A stretch of 64,000 bases of DNA from Bradyrhizobium amphicarpaeae (GTDB taxonomy: Bacteria > Pseudomonadota > Alphaproteobacteria > Rhizobiales > Xanthobacteraceae). The stretch spans positions 868,001 through 932,000 of the forward strand of contig NZ_CP029426.2 of assembly GCF_002266435.3 (NCBI RefSeq), read 5' to 3'. Within the stretch, counting starts at the first letter, position 1, and each line of letters begins with the position of its first letter. Below are positions 40,279 through 49,064 of the stretch, in pieces. Made by a program: the position numbers and the translations under genes. Below the pieces are notes generated by a model. The model did not search any database. It was given only the letters and a program-made list of their open reading frames with translations, and had not been told where the DNA came from.

Positions 40279-40836
40279 TTACGGATCCAGCTCCGTATCC
40301 CAGTACAGATAGTCCAGCCAGCTATCGTGCAGATAGTTCGGCGGAAACAGGCGGCCGTTGCGATGGAGCTGGTGCACGGTTGGCGCGAACGCGCTCTGGC
40401 GCGGAAACATCTTTGCCTGTGCTGGCGTCAGATTGCCCTTGCGCAGATTGCACGGCGAGCACGCCGCGACCACGTTCTCCCAGGTGGTCTGGCCGCCCTT
40501 GCTGCGCGGGATGATGTGATCGAAGGTCAGGTCTTCGGGCGAGCCGCAATATTGGCAGGCGAAACGATCGCGCAGGAAGACGTTGAACCGGGTGAAGGCC
40601 GGATGGGTGGTCGGCTTGACGAAGGATTTGAGCGAGACGACGCTCGGCAGCTGCATCTGCAGCGTGGGGCTGTGAACCGCCTGATCGTAATGCGCGACGA
40701 TGTTGACGCGATCGAGGAACACCGCCTTGATCGCGTCCTGCCACGACCAAAGAGACAGCGGGTAGTAACTCAGCGGCCGGAAGTCCGCGTTCAGCACCAA
40801 CACCGGCCAACTGCCTTGCGAGACATGTGCGTTCAA
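40279..40836 (-). CDS. HNH endonuclease
   Basis: Nuclease-like protein of 185 residues. The HNH/McrA core has two zinc pairs, Cys94-x2-Cys97 and Cys126-x2-Cys129. The catalytic Asp106-His107 lies in FDHIIPRSKGG, and Asn121 follows in WENVVAAC. The N-terminal part (VLVLNADFRPLSYYPLSLW) is shared by a widely conserved single-gene family in Bradyrhizobium-like bacteria. No methylase or mobile element is adjacent, so it is likely a housekeeping DNA-repair-type nuclease. Confidence 0.92.
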   Translation of the reverse strand: MNAHVSQGSWPVLVLNADFRPLSYYPLSLWSWQDAIKAVFLDRVNIVAHYDQAVHSPTLQMQLPSVVSLKSFVKPTTHPAFTRFNVFLRDRFACQYCGSPEDLTFDHIIPRSKGGQTTWENVVAACSPCNLRKGNLTPAQAKMFPRQSAFAPTVHQLHRNGRLFPPNYLHDSWLDYLYWDTELDP

Positions 40837-41041
40837 GTAACGCTCCCGGCCTCCAACATACGCTGCGAAGCAGCATGTCCTGACATACTACATGCAGCGT
40901 GACGGGATTGTGAAGCCCGTTGAGCGACTTATTCAGGCGCAAGCAATACGGCGCCGGGGTGGCGGAAGCGCTCAAAAAGCCGCGATTTGGGGAGGTGCGC
41001 GGCTGGCGCGGAACTGCCGAGTCGTGGCCTGCTTGCAGCAG

Positions 41042-42019
41042 CTACTCCCTTACCCGCTCGAGCTTCTGCAAGCACCGCGTCGCGCGCACCGCGGCCGGCA
41101 TTTCCTCATCGGGAAAGCTGGTGTCCCAATTGGTGACGCCGACCTCGCCGACATAGATATCGCCCCTCGAATCCAGCGCGATGCCGTGGGGCGCCAGGAA
41201 TTTTCCGCTCGCAACGCCCGGACCATCCTCGCCGCCGAGGCGTGCGATGCGCTTGCCCCTGGCGTCCACGATCGACAGCCGCGGGCCGAGATTGGGCACC
41301 TTGCGGTTGATGGCAAGGCCCGGGCCGAGTTCGCCGATCAAGAAGGTCGGGTTCTTGGCCCCACCGCAGCAGCACAGCGCGCAAGGCCGATGCAGATTGT
41401 TCCACTGCGTCTCGTATTTGCCGTTGCCGTCGAACACCTGCACGCGATGGTTCTCGCGGTCGGCGACATAGACCCAGCCGTCGGCATCGGTGGCAATATT
41501 GTGCACGATGTTGAACTGGCCGGGATCGGTGCCGGGCTCACCCCAGCTCTTGAGCAGCTTGCCGTCCGGCGTGTATTTGTGCACGCGCGCATTGCCATAG
41601 CCGTCGGAGACGTAGATCTCGCCCTTCGGCGACAGCGCGGTGTGGGTGCAGCGATGGAACGGCTCGCCGCTCATGAACGGCGACGGCTTCTCGGGAATGC
41701 CGATCGTCAGCAGCACCTTGCCGTCGGTGGTGCATTTGCGCACGGTGTGGTCGCCGTCATCGGTGCAGTAGAGATTGTCGTCGGCGTCGATGTGCAGGCC
41801 GTGCGCGCGCGAGAACAGCCCTTCGCCGAAGCTACGCAGGAAATGACCGTCGCGGTCGAGCACCACCATCGGATGGGCGCCACGGTTGAACACGTAGACG
41901 CGGTCCTTGCTGTCGACCGCGACGGAGGCGACGTCGGTGAGCTGCCAGCCTTCGGGCAGTTTCGCAAAATTGTCGACGACGCGGTAGCGGTGCTCGCCGC
42001 TGCCGAGAATGGCTGGCAT
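41042..42019 (-). CDS. NHL-repeat protein (peptidylglycine amidating lyase-like)
   Basis: A 325-residue beta-propeller protein. ATG 42019 has GAAGGG upstream; a longer frame starts inside a repeat element and is rejected. NHL repeats are seen as LTDVASVAVDSKDRVYVFNR, RAHGLHIDADDNLYCTDDGD, and NIVHNIATDADGWVYVADRE. The order resembles the lyase domain of peptidyl-alpha-hydroxyglycine alpha-amidating lyase. No signal peptide was seen, so it may be cytoplasmic with a different role. An odd CCC run lies in HRPCALCCCGGAKNP. Confidence 0.82.
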   Translation of the reverse strand: MPAILGSGEHRYRVVDNFAKLPEGWQLTDVASVAVDSKDRVYVFNRGAHPMVVLDRDGHFLRSFGEGLFSRAHGLHIDADDNLYCTDDGDHTVRKCTTDGKVLLTIGIPEKPSPFMSGEPFHRCTHTALSPKGEIYVSDGYGNARVHKYTPDGKLLKSWGEPGTDPGQFNIVHNIATDADGWVYVADRENHRVQVFDGNGKYETQWNNLHRPCALCCCGGAKNPTFLIGELGPGLAINRKVPNLGPRLSIVDARGKRIARLGGEDGPGVASGKFLAPHGIALDSRGDIYVGEVGVTNWDTSFPDEEMPAAVRATRCLQKLERVRE

Positions 42020-42064
42020 GTGTAAACCCTTCTGTTCGTGGTGGCCCGCAATTGCCTCGACATT

Positions 42065-42142
42065 GTCATTGCGAGCGCAGCGAAGCAATCCAGACTGCCT
42101 CTGCTGAGAGATGCTGGATTGCTTCGCTGCGCTCGCAATGAC
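42065..42142. repeat. Composite palindromic repeat, copy 1
   Basis: Perfect 29-base arms at 42065-42093 and 42114-42142 with a 20-base centre. The ends read GTCATTGC...GCAATCCAG and CTGGATTGC...GCAATGAC. It lies between the NHL gene (upstream side) and the 3' end of the flavin monooxygenase gene. It shares its frame with 44714-44806, 57093-57180 and 60860-60960. Confidence 0.9.
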
Positions 42143-42149
42143 GAAGGGC

Positions 42150-43925
42150 TCAAGCCGTGCTCACCTCACTCTCCAAAATCCCCGCCTCGGTCGCCTTGAT
42201 CTGCAGCGCGAGATATTTCGAGTTTATGCGGCATTGCGCGAGGCTGCCGGCGATGAACCAGAGTCCGGGCTGCCTGGTGCGCGCATACATGTTGCGCAGC
42301 TCGAGGCCGTCGCCAAAGCCCCAGATCGGGCCGACGCGGTCGGCCATCGCCTCGCCGAACAGCTTTCGCACCAGATATTCCTGCGGCTTGTAGCCGGTGG
42401 AGAGCACGATGAGATCGGCAGGAAGGACCGTGCCGTCCTTCATCCGTGCGCCATCAGCCGTGAAGCCCTCAATGTCGGAAAACTGCTTCAGCTTGATCTT
42501 TCCCTCGACAATCAAATTGGAGCAGCCGACGTTGAAATAATAGCCGCCGCCGCGAGTGAGGTACTTGAACTGCCAGCCGGTGCCGCCCTCGCCGAAATCG
42601 AGCTTGAAGCCGACGCGGGCAAGGCCGTCGAGCAGCTCCTTGTCGAGCTGCTTCGACTGCTCCGTCAACATCACATGCGTCTTCTTCGCCAGCGGTGTCG
42701 GCATCGAGGCCGCGATCAAATCATTGTCCTCGAGCGTGCCTTCGTTGTAGGTGGCATAAGCGAGCTGTGCCGACGGTTCGATATTGGTGACCAGCGTCGG
42801 CGAGCGTTGCACCAGCGTCACCTCGGCGCCGCTGGAATGAAGGTCCTGCGCGATGTCGTGACCGCTGTTGCCGGTGCCGATGACGATCGCGCGTTTGCCG
42901 GCCCAGCACTCGCCGTCCTCGTAGCGGCTGGAATGCAGCAGCGTTCCCTTGAAATTGTCGAGCGTCGGAATATCGGGAATATTGGCGATGCCGCTGACGC
43001 CGGTCGCCATGACGACGTGACGCGGATGCATGGTCCGCCGGCTGCCGTCGGCGCGGCGCAGTGTGACCGTCCAGCGTCCGTTCGCCTCGTCGTAAGAGCC
43101 GCCCTCGAATTCGGTGCCGGTCCAGAAGTTCAGCTCCATGGCGTCGACGTAAGCCTCGAACCAATTGGCGAGCTTGTCCTTGGGGATATAGGTCGGCCAG
43201 TTCGGCGGAAACGGCATGTAGGGGAGGTGATTGACCTGCACCTGGTTGTGCAGGGTCAGCGCATGATAACGCTTGCGCCAATTGTCGCCGATCCGCATCT
43301 CGCGATCGACGATCAGCGCATCGACCTGCAACTGCTTCAGCCGTGCCGCGATCGCGAGCCCGGCCTGGCCGCCGCCGACCACCAGCACGGCCGGATCGCG
43401 ATCGGCATAGTCGCGCGCGGTGTTGCGCAGATCGAGCCAGTTCGGTCCGCGGAAATCGCGCGAATAGGCCTGGCCCCGCGGCCGCGACGCGCCGAGCTGC
43501 TCCTCGAAACCTTTCAATTCGTCGAGCGCGGTGAGCAGCGTCCACGCCTTCAGGCGGTCATCGTCGGCGCTGTCGGGAACGAGCCGGAGGATGCCGCTGC
43601 CACGCCCGGTCGCCGTTTCGAAATCGAAGATCGCTTCAATCGTGTTGGTGCCGGCGCGCGTCACCCAGCGCGGCGGCGCGCGGTCCGGCGCGATCTTGAA
43701 ATTGGTCGGTGCCGCCTTCGGTCCGAGCGCGGCCAGGGTTTGCGCAATCGTCTCGCGCCCGGCGATCGTTTGCAGGTTCCAGCTCAGCGCCAGCACGTCG
43801 CGCCAGAAGCTGTCGGCGACGAAGAGGCGGTCCAGCGTGGCGGGATCGGGCCTGCCCAGCGCGCGCTCGAATGCGTCGAGCCAGGCCTGGGCGCTGACGG
43901 ATAGATCCTTGGTCTTGTCGAGCAT
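42150..43925 (-). CDS. Flavin-containing monooxygenase with NTF2-like N-terminus
   Basis: A 591-residue FAD/NADPH enzyme. The first 145 residues look like an NTF2/SnoaL-type domain (LDRLFVADSFWRDVLALSW). The FAD Rossmann motif VVGGGQAGLAIA lies at 182-193. The FMO/BVMO identity motif appears as FKGTLLHSSRY, and the NADPH motif as VIGTGNSGHDIA. The C-terminal STGYKPQEYLV motif closes the fold. Substrates may be aromatic or small carbonyl/amine compounds; the oxidation type is not decided. It is read as a single gene. Confidence 0.9.
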   Translation of the reverse strand: MLDKTKDLSVSAQAWLDAFERALGRPDPATLDRLFVADSFWRDVLALSWNLQTIAGRETIAQTLAALGPKAAPTNFKIAPDRAPPRWVTRAGTNTIEAIFDFETATGRGSGILRLVPDSADDDRLKAWTLLTALDELKGFEEQLGASRPRGQAYSRDFRGPNWLDLRNTARDYADRDPAVLVVGGGQAGLAIAARLKQLQVDALIVDREMRIGDNWRKRYHALTLHNQVQVNHLPYMPFPPNWPTYIPKDKLANWFEAYVDAMELNFWTGTEFEGGSYDEANGRWTVTLRRADGSRRTMHPRHVVMATGVSGIANIPDIPTLDNFKGTLLHSSRYEDGECWAGKRAIVIGTGNSGHDIAQDLHSSGAEVTLVQRSPTLVTNIEPSAQLAYATYNEGTLEDNDLIAASMPTPLAKKTHVMLTEQSKQLDKELLDGLARVGFKLDFGEGGTGWQFKYLTRGGGYYFNVGCSNLIVEGKIKLKQFSDIEGFTADGARMKDGTVLPADLIVLSTGYKPQEYLVRKLFGEAMADRVGPIWGFGDGLELRNMYARTRQPGLWFIAGSLAQCRINSKYLALQIKATEAGILESEVSTA

Positions 43926-44055
43926 GCGCGACCTCTTGGCCGTCTTTCGCGGCGTTTCCCGTGAGACCGAACGCTATACCGGTTCGATGGTGGTCGAAAG
44001 CGCTTTACCCGGGCAGCGAGAGCATGTGGCCCTGCTCAGGCGGAATGCGCCCATG

Positions 44056-44703
44056 TCACGCTGGCAGCACGCCCTCGCGCTTCTTCGCCGCGCGATAATA
44101 GCTCCACCACAGATGCGCCGCCGCGCCGCGCAGCGGACGCCAGGGCTCGGCGAGCGGCGCCATCTGCTTTTCCGTCGGCCGTGCTGGAAGGCCGAGGCCG
44201 ATCTTGATGGCCTCCTGCACGGCGAGGTCGCCGGCGGGCCAGGCATCGCCATGGCCGAGGCAGAACAAGAGATAGACGTCCGCGGTCCAGGGGCCGATCC
44301 CGGGCAGCGCGATCAGCGTGTGATGTGCGGCGTCTGCATCTTCCTCCGCGAGCACGTCGAGGTTCAGCCGCTGCGCACCGATCTCGCGCGCGAGATGTTT
44401 CAGCGTCTTGATCTTGGCGGCCGAAAGGCCGAGCCGCCCCAGCCGGTCGGTGCGGGCCCGGCGCACCGCGTCGTGGTCGAACGGATCGAAGGCGGCCGAC
44501 AATCGTCCCCAGATCGCCGCCGCGCTCGCGGTGGAGAGCTGCTGGCCGCAGACGATGTGGGCAAGGCCCGCAAACCCCGGCTCGCGCCGCCGCAACGCCG
44601 GCATGCCCGCGATCTCGAACACGGGTCGGAGGCGCGGGTCGCGCTTGATCAGCGCGTGGACCGCCTCTTCGAGATCGGACTGGGTTTCGAGGTGGAGGGT
44701 CAT
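44056..44703 (-). CDS. DNA-3-methyladenine glycosylase 2 (AlkA-like)
   Basis: Base-excision repair enzyme of 215 residues. The helix-hairpin-helix reads LIALPGIGPWTADVYLLFC and is followed by the catalytic Asp in WPAGDLAVQEAIK, the HhH-GPD signature. IVCGQQLSTASAAAIW supports the fold. The N-terminal AlkA domain is missing, as in the short bacterial branch. It removes alkylated purines. It diverges from gluQRS across a composite repeat. Confidence 0.92.
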   Translation of the reverse strand: MTLHLETQSDLEEAVHALIKRDPRLRPVFEIAGMPALRRREPGFAGLAHIVCGQQLSTASAAAIWGRLSAAFDPFDHDAVRRARTDRLGRLGLSAAKIKTLKHLAREIGAQRLNLDVLAEEDADAAHHTLIALPGIGPWTADVYLLFCLGHGDAWPAGDLAVQEAIKIGLGLPARPTEKQMAPLAEPWRPLRGAAAHLWWSYYRAAKKREGVLPA

Positions 44704-44713
44704 GGTGTTTCAA

Positions 44714-44806
44714 CTCGTCATGCGCGGGCTTGACCCGCGCATCCATCTCCTATCGTAACAGAGTCCTTGGAAGATGGATGGCCGGGTCAAGCCCGGCCAT
44801 GACGAG
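44714..44806. repeat. Composite palindromic repeat, copy 2
   Basis: Outer arms start at 44714 (CTCGTCATG) and end at 44806 (CATGACGAG), with each half containing its own hairpin (GCGCGGG..CCCGCGC and GGCCGGG..CCCGGCC). Inner ends are CATCCATCT and AGATGGATG. It fills nearly the whole gap between the divergent AlkA-like and gluQRS genes, so promoters may overlap it. Confidence 0.85.
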
Positions 44807-44815
44807 ATTCATCCG

Positions 44816-45688
44816 ATGGCACCACCCGTTTTCCGATTTGCTCCCAGCCCCAACGGCCACCTGCATCTCGGCCACGCTTATTCGGCGCTGCTGAATTTCG
44901 ACCGTGCGCGCGAGACCGGCGGCCGGTTGCTGTTGCGGATCGAGGACATCGACGCGACGCGTTGCCGGCCAGAGTTCGAGACGGCGATCTATGAGGACCT
45001 TGCCTGGCTGGGGGTTGCCTGGGAGACGCCGGTGCGGCGGCAGTCCGAGCATCTCGCCGATTATCGCGCCGCGCTGGACAAGCTGTCGGCGCTGGGTCTC
45101 GTCTATCCCGCCTTCGAAAGCCGGGCCGAGATCGCAAAGCTCGTCGCCGCGCGCGAGGCCGGCGGGCCATGGCCACGCGATCCCGACGGCGCTCCGCTTT
45201 ATCCGGGGGAGTGCAAATCGCTGCAGGGCGACGCGAGGGCGCGTCTGATCGCTTCGGGCGCGCCTTACGCGCTGCGGCTCGACATGGCGGCCGCCTGTCA
45301 GCGCGTCGCCGGCCTGACTTGGAGGGAACTCGGCGAGCAGCAACGCGGCGAGCGCGGCATCGTCCCGGCGCGACCGGAGGCCTGGGGTGACGTCATCCTG
45401 GCCCGCAAGGAAACGCCGACCAGCTACCATCTGTCTGTCGTCGTCGATGATGCCCTCCAGGGCGTCAGCGAGATCGTGCGGGGCCAGGATCTGTTCCACG
45501 CCACCGCCGTCCACCGCCTGCTCCAGGTCCTGCTCGGCCTGCCCGAACCCACCTACCGCCATCACCGGCTGATTTGCGACGGCGAGGGGCGGAAGCTGTC
45601 GAAATCGAGCCGCTCGACCGGTCTGCGGGAGTTGCGCGCCGCCGGGGCCTCACCCGCGAGCATCCGCGCGCTGGTGGGATTAGGTTAG
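44816..45688 (+). CDS. gluQ: Glutamyl-Q tRNA(Asp) synthetase
   Basis: A 290-residue paralogue of GluRS without the anticodon domain. It activates glutamate and attaches it to queuosine of tRNA-Asp. The class I HIGH region is FAPSPNGHLHLGHAYSAL and the KMSKS region is EGRKLSKSSRS. LRIEDIDATRC is a third family landmark. ATG 44816 lies after the composite repeat; a frame starting at 44774 would encode the repeat and is rejected. It is read as a single gene. Confidence 0.93.
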   Translation: MAPPVFRFAPSPNGHLHLGHAYSALLNFDRARETGGRLLLRIEDIDATRCRPEFETAIYEDLAWLGVAWETPVRRQSEHLADYRAALDKLSALGLVYPAFESRAEIAKLVAAREAGGPWPRDPDGAPLYPGECKSLQGDARARLIASGAPYALRLDMAAACQRVAGLTWRELGEQQRGERGIVPARPEAWGDVILARKETPTSYHLSVVVDDALQGVSEIVRGQDLFHATAVHRLLQVLLGLPEPTYRHHRLICDGEGRKLSKSSRSTGLRELRAAGASPASIRALVGLG

Positions 45689-45792
45689 ATTTCTCTGGGG
45701 TTTAGCCAAACGCCGCCGTGACTCCGGGGGTTCCGCCGTGGCATGCTTGCCTGACGGTCCGGGGTTCGAAGGGGACACTTCGAAGGGGATTT

Positions 45793-47055
45793 ATGGCGGC
45801 GAAGAAGCGCTCAGCGCGCACCACGCGGACGTCTAGGCGACCGCCTCGGAAGCGGCCCGGGCCGGCCGCCCCGTTGCGCAAGCGCAGCACCAAGCCAGTC
45901 GGGCCTGACGTGGTCCAGGCGGCACTTGCGGCCTTTGCCCATGAGGTCCGTACCCCCCTGACCGGTATCCTGGCGATCAGCGACTTGCTCGCGACCTCCG
46001 ATCTCGGCGAGCGGGAACGGCGCTGGGCCGACACCATCAAGGCCGGTGCCGAGCACCTGGCGAGCCTTGCCACGCTGTTCGTGGATGCCGCCAGAACCGG
46101 CAAGGGGGCCGGCAAGGCCGGAAGTTCACTGCGGCAGGACCTGTTCGACCTCAAGGCGCTCGCCCGCCGCGCTGGCGATTCGCTGGCCGGCCGTGCCGCC
46201 GCCAAGGGTCTCCAGGCCCAGGTCGAGATCCCCGACAAGCTTCCCGGCCTCGTCGTCGGCGATCCCGTCCGCCTGCGCGCCGCGCTCGAGAACCTGATCG
46301 ACAATGCCGTGAAATTCACCGACCAGGGCGGCGTGGCGCTTGAGGTTGCGCCCTGGCGCCCCGTCAAGGGTACGGCGAAGGGCAGGGTCGGCGTCGCCTT
46401 CGCGGTGTCTGACAGCGGCATCGGTCTGACCATGGCAGAGATCAAGCGGCTGTTCCGCCCGTTCACCCAGGCCAATGTCACCATCGCCTCGCGCTTCGGC
46501 GGTGCTGGCCTGGGCCTGTCCTCGGTCAAGCAATTGGCGCGTGCGATGGGCGGCGATATCACCGTCGCGCCGCGCCGCGGCGGCGGCGCCACCTTTACGC
46601 TGACGGTGTCGCTCGATGCGGCGGGCCCCAGCAAATCCCGCAAGACGAAGGGCGAGAGGGAGGCAGATACAGTCGCCGCGCTGCACGTCCTTAGCGTCGA
46701 GGACAATCCGTTCGGCCGCGTCGTGCTGAACACGATCCTGACCGAGCTCGGCCATCATGCCGAATTCATCGGGCGCGGCGAGGACGCCGTCGGCCGGCTG
46801 GCGCAAGGCGCCTTCGACGCGGTGTTGATGGACATGGTGCTGCCCGGCATCGACGGCGTCGAGGCCATCCGGCGGATCCGCACCATGGAGCCGCCGCTGG
46901 CTCGGATCCCGATCATCGGGGTGTCCGGTCGCGGCGAGGACGAGGCGGCCTCGCGCGAGGCCGGCGCGGACGCCTTCCTGGTCAAGCCTGTCTCTCCGCG
47001 GGCGCTAGCGACTGCGCTGCTTGAAGCGACACGCCGTGAGGAAGCCGCGACTTGA
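45793..47055 (+). CDS. Soluble hybrid histidine kinase with receiver domain
   Basis: A 420-residue protein from ATG 45793 (AAGGGG upstream). The N-terminus is a basic Lys/Arg/Pro-rich tail without membrane helix. HisKA has His50 in FAHEVRTPLTGI, then HATPase with LIDNAVKFTDQGG, DSGIGL and GAGLGLSSVKQLA. The receiver has Asp347 in VLMDMVLPGIDG and Lys in FLVKPVSP. No sensory domain is seen, so another protein may supply the signal. The 3' end overlaps the convergent YihY gene by 74 bases. Confidence 0.9.
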   Translation: MAAKKRSARTTRTSRRPPRKRPGPAAPLRKRSTKPVGPDVVQAALAAFAHEVRTPLTGILAISDLLATSDLGERERRWADTIKAGAEHLASLATLFVDAARTGKGAGKAGSSLRQDLFDLKALARRAGDSLAGRAAAKGLQAQVEIPDKLPGLVVGDPVRLRAALENLIDNAVKFTDQGGVALEVAPWRPVKGTAKGRVGVAFAVSDSGIGLTMAEIKRLFRPFTQANVTIASRFGGAGLGLSSVKQLARAMGGDITVAPRRGGGATFTLTVSLDAAGPSKSRKTKGEREADTVAALHVLSVEDNPFGRVVLNTILTELGHHAEFIGRGEDAVGRLAQGAFDAVLMDMVLPGIDGVEAIRRIRTMEPPLARIPIIGVSGRGEDEAASREAGADAFLVKPVSPRALATALLEATRREEAAT

Positions 47056-47875
47056 TGATCGCGGCGTTGAGCTCGCCGCCGTAAACGAAGATCGCGGCGA
47101 TGAAGTACAAAAACACCAGCGCGATGATCACCGAGGCGAGGCCCGCATACATCGTCACGTAGTTGTTGGCGAAGCGCGCCAGATATTGGCCGAACACGAT
47201 GCCTGATATCAGCGACGCCACGATGGTGAAGACGATGCCGGGCAGGATCTGGACGAAGCTGCGCCGTCCTGCCGGCAGCCAGGCGTGCAGGATCAGCAGC
47301 GCCACCACCAGCGCGCCGACGGTGATGCCATAGCGGATGCCGGTCAAAATCCGCTCGTTGGACTCCACGAACAGCGGAATGTGGCTGCGCGCAGCTTCGA
47401 TGAGCAAAGGGCCGAGCACGATCAGGAACGCCATGGCGAGCGCGGTAAAGGCCGCGACCAGGGTGTAGCCGATCGATTCCAGCCGCAGCCAGTACCAGCG
47501 CCGCATCTCCACCACCGCATAGGCGCGGTTGAGCGCGACCCTGAGCGCCTCGACGCCGTTAGAGGCGAAATAGACCGACAGCGCCGCGCCGATGGTCAGT
47601 ACGCCGGTCCGGGTCGTGGTCAACACGTCATGCACCTCGCCCGAAATGGAATCGGCCACCTGCTTGGGCCAGATCTGCAGCATCAGGCTGGCGGCCTGGT
47701 CGGCGAGTTCCTTGGAGCCGAAGAAGCCCGCGAGCGAGGTCAGCACGATCAGGAACGGGAACAGCGCCATCAGCGTCGACAGCGCGATGTGGCTGGCGAT
47801 CGCCCAGCCGTCATCGGCCAGGAACGTGTAGAACGCGTCCATCGCGACATCATAGACGGTACGGATGACCTTCAC
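46982..47875 (-). CDS. YihY/BrkB family inner-membrane protein
   Basis: Membrane protein of 297 residues with six hydrophobic helices. Family landmarks are AMDAFYTFLADDGWAIASHIALS, SLMALFPFLIVLTSLAGFFG and LPAGRRSFVQILPGIVFTIV. The function is not settled; it was once called RNase BN by mistake. The last 25 codons overlap the 3' end of the hybrid kinase gene on the opposite strand. The sequence in the overlap (LPHGVSLQAAQSL) is not part of the conserved core, so it may be a read-through extension. Confidence 0.9.
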   Translation of the reverse strand: MKVIRTVYDVAMDAFYTFLADDGWAIASHIALSTLMALFPFLIVLTSLAGFFGSKELADQAASLMLQIWPKQVADSISGEVHDVLTTTRTGVLTIGAALSVYFASNGVEALRVALNRAYAVVEMRRWYWLRLESIGYTLVAAFTALAMAFLIVLGPLLIEAARSHIPLFVESNERILTGIRYGITVGALVVALLILHAWLPAGRRSFVQILPGIVFTIVASLISGIVFGQYLARFANNYVTMYAGLASVIIALVFLYFIAAIFVYGGELNAAIIKSRLPHGVSLQAAQSLAPAERQA

Positions 47876-48100
47876 GCGCCACCTACATCGCTGCTGCCGC
47901 GCGGGCCAGCCGCCCGTCGGGGCAGGCGAACAGGCCGGGCGTCTGGCGCAAATCGGAAATCATCTCGCTACCTTCTGATATTATGGGCCCAAAAGCCAGT
48001 TTGCGGAACGACCGCGTCGCTATTCCGGGCGCGCTGTCATGCAGGCACTGCAATGACGAGGAGATAGCGGTCCGGCACACACGGTGTTATCTAGCCCGTC

Positions 48101-48295
48101 ATGGCATCGCTTTTGAGTACCTTCATCCTGCCGGTGGCAGCCGGCGCCGTTGCGGTGGTGCTGCTGCTCGGTCTCGTCAACATGATGCGCGGCGGCTCGC
48201 CGAACACGTCGCAGAAGCTGATGCGCTGGCGCGTGCTGCTGCAGTTCGTGGCCATCGTCATCGCCATGCTCGCAGTGTGGGCGATGGGACGCTAG
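48101..48295 (+). CDS. HIG1/twin-transmembrane small protein
   Basis: A 64-residue protein with two hydrophobic helices (residues 5-25 and 43-60). A loop between them contains the HIG1-type motif, NMMRGGSPNTSQKLMRWRVL. HIG1 proteins associate with cytochrome oxidase or other respiratory complexes in mitochondria. Bacterial versions are common in alphaproteobacteria. The gene lies upstream of the cobalamin adenosyltransferase gene by 69 bases, a conserved-looking pair. Confidence 0.85.
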   Translation: MASLLSTFILPVAAGAVAVVLLLGLVNMMRGGSPNTSQKLMRWRVLLQFVAIVIAMLAVWAMGR

Positions 48296-48364
48296 AGGAT
48301 ACGGCAGATACCTATCGCCGGTTTCCGACAATGTGCCGGGCGCACAACGAATATTGAGATATAG

Positions 48365-48937
48365 ATGGTCCTGCTCAACCGCATCTACACCAAGACCGGC
48401 GACGACGGCACGACGGCGCTCGGAACCGGCGAGCGGCGTCCGAAATACGATCTGCGCATCGAGGCCTATGGCACGGTCGACGAGACCAACGCCGCGATCG
48501 GCGTGGTCAGGCTCCATACCGCTGACATGCCAGATCTCGATGCGATGCTCGGCCGCATCCAGAACGATCTGTTCGACCTCGGCGCCGACCTCGCGGTGCC
48601 GGAACGCGAAGGCAAAGCCGAGCGCCTGCGGGTGGTGGCGAGCCAGGTCGAACGGCTCGAGCGCGACATCGATACGCTCAACGACAGGCTCGCGCCGCTG
48701 ACCTCCTTCGTGCTTCCCGGCGGCACGCCGGCTGCGGCCCACCTTCACGTGGCGCGTACGATATGCCGCAGGGCGGAACGGGTGATCGTGGAACTGGCGG
48801 CCCGCCCCGGGGAGCCGGTCAGCGCGGCTGGCATCCAATATATGAATCGCCTCTCGGACTTCCTGTTCGTGGCCAGTCGGGCCGCCAACGGTCATGGTGC
48901 CGGAGACGTGCTCTGGGTTCCGGGCCAGAACCGCTGA
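48365..48937 (+). CDS. Cob(I)alamin adenosyltransferase, PduO type
   Basis: A 190-residue enzyme that transfers the adenosyl group of ATP to cob(I)alamin to make coenzyme B12. The ATP-binding N-terminal motif is YTKTGDDGTTALGTG. RTICRRAERVIVELA and YMNRLSDFLFVASRAAN are the other PduO signatures. It is not related to the BtuR/CobA type, hence no symbol. It is probably co-transcribed with the HIG1-like gene. A fresh promoter for etfBA follows. Confidence 0.93.
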   Translation: MVLLNRIYTKTGDDGTTALGTGERRPKYDLRIEAYGTVDETNAAIGVVRLHTADMPDLDAMLGRIQNDLFDLGADLAVPEREGKAERLRVVASQVERLERDIDTLNDRLAPLTSFVLPGGTPAAAHLHVARTICRRAERVIVELAARPGEPVSAAGIQYMNRLSDFLFVASRAANGHGAGDVLWVPGQNR

Positions 48938-48988
48938 CCCATCGAGCTCTCCGCATTTCAGAGGGCTAAAATTAGGCCCGTTCGCGCG

Positions 48989-49017
48989 TTGACCGGGGCA
49001 GATCAGGCCTTTAGGTT
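48989..49017 (+). promoter_or_regulatory. Possible sigma70-type promoter of etfBA
   Basis: TTGACC (48989-48994) and TAGGTT (49012-49017) are 17 bases apart and 48 bases ahead of the etfB ATG. The -10 is weak. Confidence 0.4.
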
Positions 49018-49064
49018 CCGCGCCAGTTGATAACCCCCCTCCCAAATTGAGTGAAAGAGGATCG

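Noticed and set aside
44774..44815. Longer gluQ start at 44774
   Set aside because: The added codons lie inside the composite palindromic repeat, and similar peptides are encoded wherever that repeat occurs.
48006..48030. GGAAC upstream of the HIG1 gene as an EcfG promoter
   Set aside because: The sequence 16-17 bases downstream is not CGTT.
47883..48080. 65-codon frame on the minus strand
   Set aside because: No ribosome site, no family features, and it spans a probable promoter region before the HIG1 gene.
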